Positions 59,937 through 64,000 of a stretch of DNA of 64,000 nt are shown one piece after another. Source of the stretch: Propionivibrio dicarboxylicus (GTDB lineage: Bacteria > Pseudomonadota > Gammaproteobacteria > Burkholderiales > Rhodocyclaceae); the NCBI GenBank assembly GCA_945902805.1, contig CAMDMZ010000005.1:1-64000 (forward strand). The letters are read 5' to 3'. Numbering within the stretch: the first letter of the stretch is position 1; the number at the start of each line of letters is the position of its first letter. The position numbers and the translations under genes were made by a program. The notes beneath the pieces were generated by a model that did not search any database, was not told the DNA's origin, and saw nothing but the letters and a program-made list of their open reading frames with translations.

Positions 59937-60581
59937 ATGACTCTCGCCTATCGCATCGTTCCCGTCACGCCATTCGAACAAAACTGTAGCCTGATCTGGT
60001 GCACCGACACCATGAAGGGCGCGTTGGTCGACGTTGGCGGCGATCTGGAAAAGCTGCTCGCCGTCGCTGCCAAACTCGGCGTCAGCATCGAAAAACTGCT
60101 GCTGACCCACGGCCATATCGATCATGCCGGCGGCACGGGCGAACTGGCCGAGCAATTGAACGTGCCGATCGAAGGCCCGCAGGAAGAAGATCGATTCTGG
60201 CTGGAGCAATTGCCGGCGCAAAGCCGCATGTTCGGCTTTCCCCCGGCGCGCGATTTCACACCGACGCGCTGGCTTCATGAAGGCGATACGGTGACCGTCG
60301 GCAACGAAACCCTGCAGGTCATCCATACGCCGGGCCATACGCCAGGCCATGTGGTGTTTTTTCATGCCGCGACCAAGCTTGCCATCGTCGGCGACGTTCT
60401 GTTTGCCGGCAGCATCGGCCGCACCGATTTCCCGCGTGGCAATCATAAAACGCTGATCGATTCGATCCAGAAGAAACTCTGGCCGCTGGGCGACGAGGTT
60501 GATTTCATTGCCGGCCACGGCCCCATGTCGAGCTTCGGCGAAGAGCGCTGCAATAATCCCTTTGTCGGCGATCGCGCCTGA
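59937..60581 (+). CDS. MBL-fold metallo-hydrolase (glyoxalase II-like, YcbL type)
   Basis: 214 aa. LLLTHGHIDHAGGTGELAEQ is the metal-binding HxHxDH motif, followed by IHTPGHTPGHVVFFHAATKL and VGDVLFAGSIGRTDFPRG (the bridging Asp) and FIAGHGPMSSFGEER with the last histidine. These features fit the YcbL/type II glyoxalase branch that hydrolyses thioesters. Substrate unknown. ATG ten bases after the comM stop. Confidence 0.93.
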   Translation: MTLAYRIVPVTPFEQNCSLIWCTDTMKGALVDVGGDLEKLLAVAAKLGVSIEKLLLTHGHIDHAGGTGELAEQLNVPIEGPQEEDRFWLEQLPAQSRMFGFPPARDFTPTRWLHEGDTVTVGNETLQVIHTPGHTPGHVVFFHAATKLAIVGDVLFAGSIGRTDFPRGNHKTLIDSIQKKLWPLGDEVDFIAGHGPMSSFGEERCNNPFVGDRA

Positions 60582-60597
60582 GTTTTAGCCAATTCCT

Positions 60598-62541
60598 ATG
60601 AATGTCTTATTCGAAGAGGACGGCGCTTTTCGCGCCGGGAGCATCCTCGCCGACAACACCACTTCCTTGCAGATCGAGCTCGCCTCGGGCAAACGCAGCA
60701 AGGTCAAGGCCGCCAATGTTGTGCTGCGTTACGCCACGCCGGCGGCGGGTGACTTGCTGCACCGTGCGGAAGCGGAAGCAGAAGACATCGATATCGATTT
60801 TCTCTGGGAAGTCAGCGGCGACGCCGAGTTCAGCTTTGAGGATCTGGCGGTCGACTATCACGGCACCAAGCCGGATGCGGTGCAGGCCGCTGCGGTGCTG
60901 CTGCGCCTGCATTCGGCGCCGATGTATTTCCACCGCAAGGGTAAGGGCCGTTTCCGCAAGGCGCCGCCCGAGATTTTGCAGGCCGCGTTGGCCGGACTGG
61001 AAAAGAAAAAGCAGCAAGCCGCAGCGGTTGAGCGCATGGTCGAGGAACTCGTCGCCGGCACGCTGCCACCCGAGTTCAAGCCTGTGCTGGGCGAATTATT
61101 GTACAAGCCGGATCGCAACAAACTCGAAACCAAGGCGCTCGAAGCCGCCTGCGGTGAAACCGGCAAGAGCACGCCGTTGCTGTTGCGCGACTGTGGCGCC
61201 TTGCCCTCGACGCATGATTTCCACCTCGGCCGCTTTCTCTTCGAGTACTTTCCCGAGAATCGCGGTGGGACTGGTTTCGGCAATTTTTCTCCGGCGCAGT
61301 CGCCCGCCGATTTGCCGCTGGCGGATGTCGCCGCTTTCAGCATCGACGATGCGGCCACCACCGAGATCGACGACGCCTTTTCGCTAACGGCCAAGCCCGA
61401 CGGCGGTTGGCGGGTCGGCATTCACATCGCGGCGCCCGGCCTCGGCTTTGGTCCGGAATCGGACCTCGGCAAGATCGCCCGCGACCGTTTGTCGACGGTG
61501 TATATGCCAGGGCGCAAGATCACCATGCTGCCGGAAGCCGTGGTCGATCAATTCACGCTTGCTGCCGGCCGTACCGTGGCCGCCATCTCGCTGTATCTTG
61601 ATGTCGCCACCGATTACCGTGTGCTTGGCCAAGAAACCAGGCTGGAACGCATTAAGATCGCCGCCAACCTGCGCCACCACGATATCGAGCCGGTCTTCAA
61701 CGCGGAAACACTGGCCACCGGCCTAGGCGAATTTCCATGGCGCGATGAACTGAAAACGCTGTGGGAACTGGCCGTCGTGCTCGAAGCCGGACGCGGCAAG
61801 CCGGCCGACAACGCCAACCGCAAGGATTACAACTTTGCGGTCGATTGGGACGCGGCTGGCGTTGAAGGGCTGGGCGTCATTTCGATACCCGAGCGCCCGC
61901 GCGGTAGTCCGCTTGATGTACTCGTCGCCGAACTGATGATCGTTGCCAATTCGAGTTGGGGTGCGTTGTTGCGTGACGCCGGCATTCCGGCGCTGTATCG
62001 TGTGCAGACGGCGGGCAAGGTGCGCATGAGCACGGTCGCCGCACCGCACGAAGGGCTCGGGCTGGATTGCTATGCCTGGTCCAGTTCGCCGCTACGGCGC
62101 TATTGCGACCTCGCCAACCAATGGCAACTGATCGCCCATCTGCAAGACGAAAAGCCACCGTTCCCGCCCAAGTCGGCGGACCTGATGGCGGCTTTGCGCG
62201 ACTTCGAACTCACCTACGCCGCCTATGCCGAATTCCAGCGCGGCATGGAACGTTACTGGTGCCTGCGCTGGTTGCTGCAGGAAGAGCGCCTCGGCCCGGT
62301 GGGCGTCACGGCACGCGTGCTCAAAGAACAACTGGTGCGGCTCGAAGAGGTTCCGCTGGTGCTGCGGTTACTCGATTTGCCGGATTTGTCGATCGCAGCG
62401 CGCGGTGCGCGGGTGCGTGTGGCCATCGATAGCATCGATTTATTGGCCGCAGAAGCACGCGCTCGATTCGTCGAATTGCTACCCGAGCCGGGCTCTGATG
62501 CGGACTTCAGCGCCGACGGCGAGGACGAGGTGGCGGACTAA
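60598..62541 (+). CDS. RNase II family exoribonuclease (RNB domain)
   Basis: 647 aa. An N-terminal region without strong motif is followed by the RNB catalytic core: AAFSIDDAATTEIDDAFSLT carries the metal-binding aspartates, then STVYMPGRKITMLPEAV and YAWSSSPLRRYCDLANQWQL, the RNB C-terminal motif. It degrades RNA 3'-5'. The S1 domain is not obvious at the C-terminus, which is shorter than RNase R, so this is the RNase II-like betaproteobacterial form. Confidence 0.92.
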   Translation: MNVLFEEDGAFRAGSILADNTTSLQIELASGKRSKVKAANVVLRYATPAAGDLLHRAEAEAEDIDIDFLWEVSGDAEFSFEDLAVDYHGTKPDAVQAAAVLLRLHSAPMYFHRKGKGRFRKAPPEILQAALAGLEKKKQQAAAVERMVEELVAGTLPPEFKPVLGELLYKPDRNKLETKALEAACGETGKSTPLLLRDCGALPSTHDFHLGRFLFEYFPENRGGTGFGNFSPAQSPADLPLADVAAFSIDDAATTEIDDAFSLTAKPDGGWRVGIHIAAPGLGFGPESDLGKIARDRLSTVYMPGRKITMLPEAVVDQFTLAAGRTVAAISLYLDVATDYRVLGQETRLERIKIAANLRHHDIEPVFNAETLATGLGEFPWRDELKTLWELAVVLEAGRGKPADNANRKDYNFAVDWDAAGVEGLGVISIPERPRGSPLDVLVAELMIVANSSWGALLRDAGIPALYRVQTAGKVRMSTVAAPHEGLGLDCYAWSSSPLRRYCDLANQWQLIAHLQDEKPPFPPKSADLMAALRDFELTYAAYAEFQRGMERYWCLRWLLQEERLGPVGVTARVLKEQLVRLEEVPLVLRLLDLPDLSIAARGARVRVAIDSIDLLAAEARARFVELLPEPGSDADFSADGEDEVAD

Positions 62542-62550
62542 AATCCGCAG

Positions 62551-63456
62551 ATGCCCGTCGCTCTGCGCTTGGCCGGGATTCCCTGGCCGGCTTTTCTTGC
62601 CAAAATGGACCCGCCCCGGCGTCACCTGACGCTGGCGCTCGGCCTATCGCTGTTGATCCACGCGGTGTTGCTGTCGATTCACTTCAAGTTGCCCGAGGCG
62701 CTGGGCCGCGTTAGCGAGCGCGCGCTGGATGTGATCCTGGTCAATAGCAAGCACGCCACCAAGCCGACCAAGGCGCAGGCCAAGGCGCAAGCCAATCTCG
62801 ATGGCGGCGGCAACACGGATGAAGATCGCCGCGCCAAGACGCCGCTGCCACCGTCGCGGCGCGATGCCGAGGGCGACAACCTGAAAGAAGCACAGAAACG
62901 CGTCGCTCAACTCGAAGCGCAGGCGCAGCAAATGATGACCCGGCTCGCCAGCGAGAAGACTGTCAGCGCGGACCAGCGCACTAAGGAAACCGTCAGTCAG
63001 CCGGCGCCCACCATGTCGGGTGCCGATTTGGCCAATTCGGCGCTCGCCATTGCCCGCATTGAGGGTCAGATTGCGCGCCAGATGGAAGATTACAACCAGC
63101 GTCCGCGAAAGAAATTCCTCGGCGCGCGGGTCGAGGAATATCGCTTTGCGCAGTATGTCGAGGATTGGCGGCAAAAGATCGAGCGCGTCGGCAACTTGAA
63201 TTACCCGGAGGCCGCGCGTGGCCGGCTTTACGGTAGCCTGGTGCTAACGGTGGTGATCAAGAACACCGGCGAACTGGATCGTGTCGACATCAATCGCTCG
63301 TCCGGCAAGAAGCTGCTCGATGAAGCAGCCAAGCGTATCGTGCAACTCGCCGCGCCCTATGCTGTCTTTCCCGATGCTATCCGGCGCGATACCGATATCA
63401 TCGAAATTACCCGTACCTGGAGCTTCACCAACGCCGACCGCCTGAGTGCGGATTAA
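62551..63456 (+). CDS. TonB-family energy transducer-like protein
   Basis: 301 aa; an in-frame ATG 54 bases downstream (MDPPRRHLTLAL) is an equally possible start. One N-terminal helix (LGLSLLIHAVLLSIHF) is followed by a lysine/alanine-rich and coiled-coil periplasmic spacer (THUMP-free, e.g. EAQKRVAQLEAQAQQMMTRL) and a TonB C-terminal domain (LNYPEAARGRLYGSLVLTVV, then KNTGELDRVDINRSSGKKLL). No exbB/exbD neighbour is visible. It is probably a TonB paralogue driving an unidentified outer-membrane transporter. Confidence 0.85.
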   Translation: MPVALRLAGIPWPAFLAKMDPPRRHLTLALGLSLLIHAVLLSIHFKLPEALGRVSERALDVILVNSKHATKPTKAQAKAQANLDGGGNTDEDRRAKTPLPPSRRDAEGDNLKEAQKRVAQLEAQAQQMMTRLASEKTVSADQRTKETVSQPAPTMSGADLANSALAIARIEGQIARQMEDYNQRPRKKFLGARVEEYRFAQYVEDWRQKIERVGNLNYPEAARGRLYGSLVLTVVIKNTGELDRVDINRSSGKKLLDEAAKRIVQLAAPYAVFPDAIRRDTDIIEITRTWSFTNADRLSAD

Positions 63457-63464
63457 GGAAAATC

Positions 63465-64000
63465 ATGGCCAAGGAACCTGACGACATCAGCATGGCGCTG
63501 TTCTGCGATTTCGAGAACATTGCCCTCGGCGTGCGCGACGCGCAATACGAGAAATTCGACATCAAGCCGGTGCTGGAGCGCCTGCTGCTCAAGGGCAGCA
63601 TCGTGGTCAAGAAAGCCTATTGCGATTGGGACCGCTACAAGAGCTTCAAGGGCGCGATGCACGAAGCCAACTTCGAGCTGATCGAGATTCCGCACGTACG
63701 GCAATCGGGCAAAAATTCGGCCGATATCCGCATGGTGGTCGACGCGCTCGATCTTTGTTACACCAAGGCCCACGTCAATACTTTTGTCATCATCAGCGGT
63801 GATTCGGATTTCTCGCCACTGGTGTCCAAACTGCGCGAAAACGCCAAGCGCGTGATCGGCGTTGGCGTCAAGCAATCGACCTCCGACTTGCTGATCGCCA
63901 ATTGCGACGAGTTCATTTACGTTGATGACCTGGTGCGCAAACGGCAACGCGACAACCCGGATCGCCAGAACCGAAAACCCGCCGATCCGCAGGAACAGGA
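63465..64000 (+). CDS. NYN-domain (LabA/DUF88-type) protein, 5' part (partial)
   Basis: Runs off the right edge; about 178 residues are visible. AAGGA lies seven bases before the ATG. SMALFCDFENIALGVRDAQY, KKAYCDWDRYKSFKGAMHEA, KNSADIRMVVDALDLCYTKA and FVIISGDSDFSPLVSKLREN are the NYN PIN-like nuclease motifs with conserved aspartates. Such proteins are putative RNA-acting nucleases; LabA-type members also include an OST-HTH domain, which would lie beyond the window. The visible end is becoming charged and low-complexity. Confidence 0.93.
   Translation, partial: MAKEPDDISMALFCDFENIALGVRDAQYEKFDIKPVLERLLLKGSIVVKKAYCDWDRYKSFKGAMHEANFELIEIPHVRQSGKNSADIRMVVDALDLCYTKAHVNTFVIISGDSDFSPLVSKLRENAKRVIGVGVKQSTSDLLIANCDEFIYVDDLVRKRQRDNPDRQNRKPADPQEQ

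Overview
The window is a dense, ordinary-looking stretch of a proteobacterial chromosome. It carries about 60 protein genes, no rRNA or tRNA gene, no CRISPR array and no recognisable insertion sequence or prophage. Gene content and order point to a betaproteobacterium, most likely of the Rhodocyclales (Dechloromonas/Accumulibacter-like). The clearest markers are rsmB-DUF4390-ntrY-ntrX-trkA-trkH, pilTU next to yggS-proC-yggT, yqgE-yqgF-pyrR-pyrB-pyrC', torF-glnK-amtB and ubiK-comM. The order-level placement is inference from gene order and protein flavour; no database was searched.

Layout. 1-4.3 kb: gatA (partial)-gatB, a secreted coiled-coil protein, pyrE, xth. 4.3-8.5 kb: a sulfur-handling neighbourhood. 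A minus-strand run (DsrE-like protein, cysteine desulfurase, fatty-acid hydroxylase, TVP38-rhodanese fusion) faces an ArsR-rhodanese regulator across a region with a perfect 16-bp palindrome. 8.6-10.1 kb: a DUF883/YqjE/YqjK-type membrane-stress cluster. 10.1-18.3 kb: rsmB, DUF4390, NtrYX two-component system, TrkAH potassium uptake. 18.4-21.7 kb: lipoprotein, OmpA-like protein, orphan GspE/PilB ATPase. 21.9-25.3 kb: hemE and priA, separated by an A/T-rich gap with DnaA-box-like sites. 25.3-32.9 kb: secreted hypothetical, coupled MFS-MOSC-ROK genes, mscL, a large DUF748 protein. 33.2-38.1 kb: complete branched-chain amino-acid ABC transporter (livK, H, M, G, F) with an intrinsic terminator after livK. 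38.2-44.5 kb: ferredoxin-type reductase, SDR protein, HemJ-like protein, THUMP methyltransferase, a small membrane protein with its own promoter, DUF1631 protein. 44.6-49.4 kb: pilU, pilT and yggS-proC-yggT-DUF167. 49.4-55.2 kb: a small A/T-richer patch, pyrimidine genes with a catalytically degenerate dihydroorotase, photolyase. 55.2-58.1 kb: nitrogen-regulated torF-glnK-amtB with a sigma-54 promoter and NtrC-type sites. 58.2-64 kb: ubiK, comM, a metallo-hydrolase, RNase II-like protein, TonB-like protein, NYN-domain protein (partial).

The most unusual signal is a dispersed repeat of about 25 bp, GCCGTCYCGCCAGC followed by RCCGACTTTTT, present about 14 times on both strands. Half of the copies are intergenic. 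The other half lie inside conserved enzymes (exonuclease III, NtrY, ROK kinase, THUMP methyltransferase, DUF167, photolyase, ComM), where they are translated in frame as A-V-P/S-P-A-P-T-F, R-L-A-S-A-D-F/Y or K-V-G-A-G-x-T-A. One intergenic copy is split by a 27-bp partly palindromic insert. The family behaves like a coding-tolerant dispersed element and may be undescribed; a role as a DNA-uptake or chromosome-organising signal is only a hypothesis.
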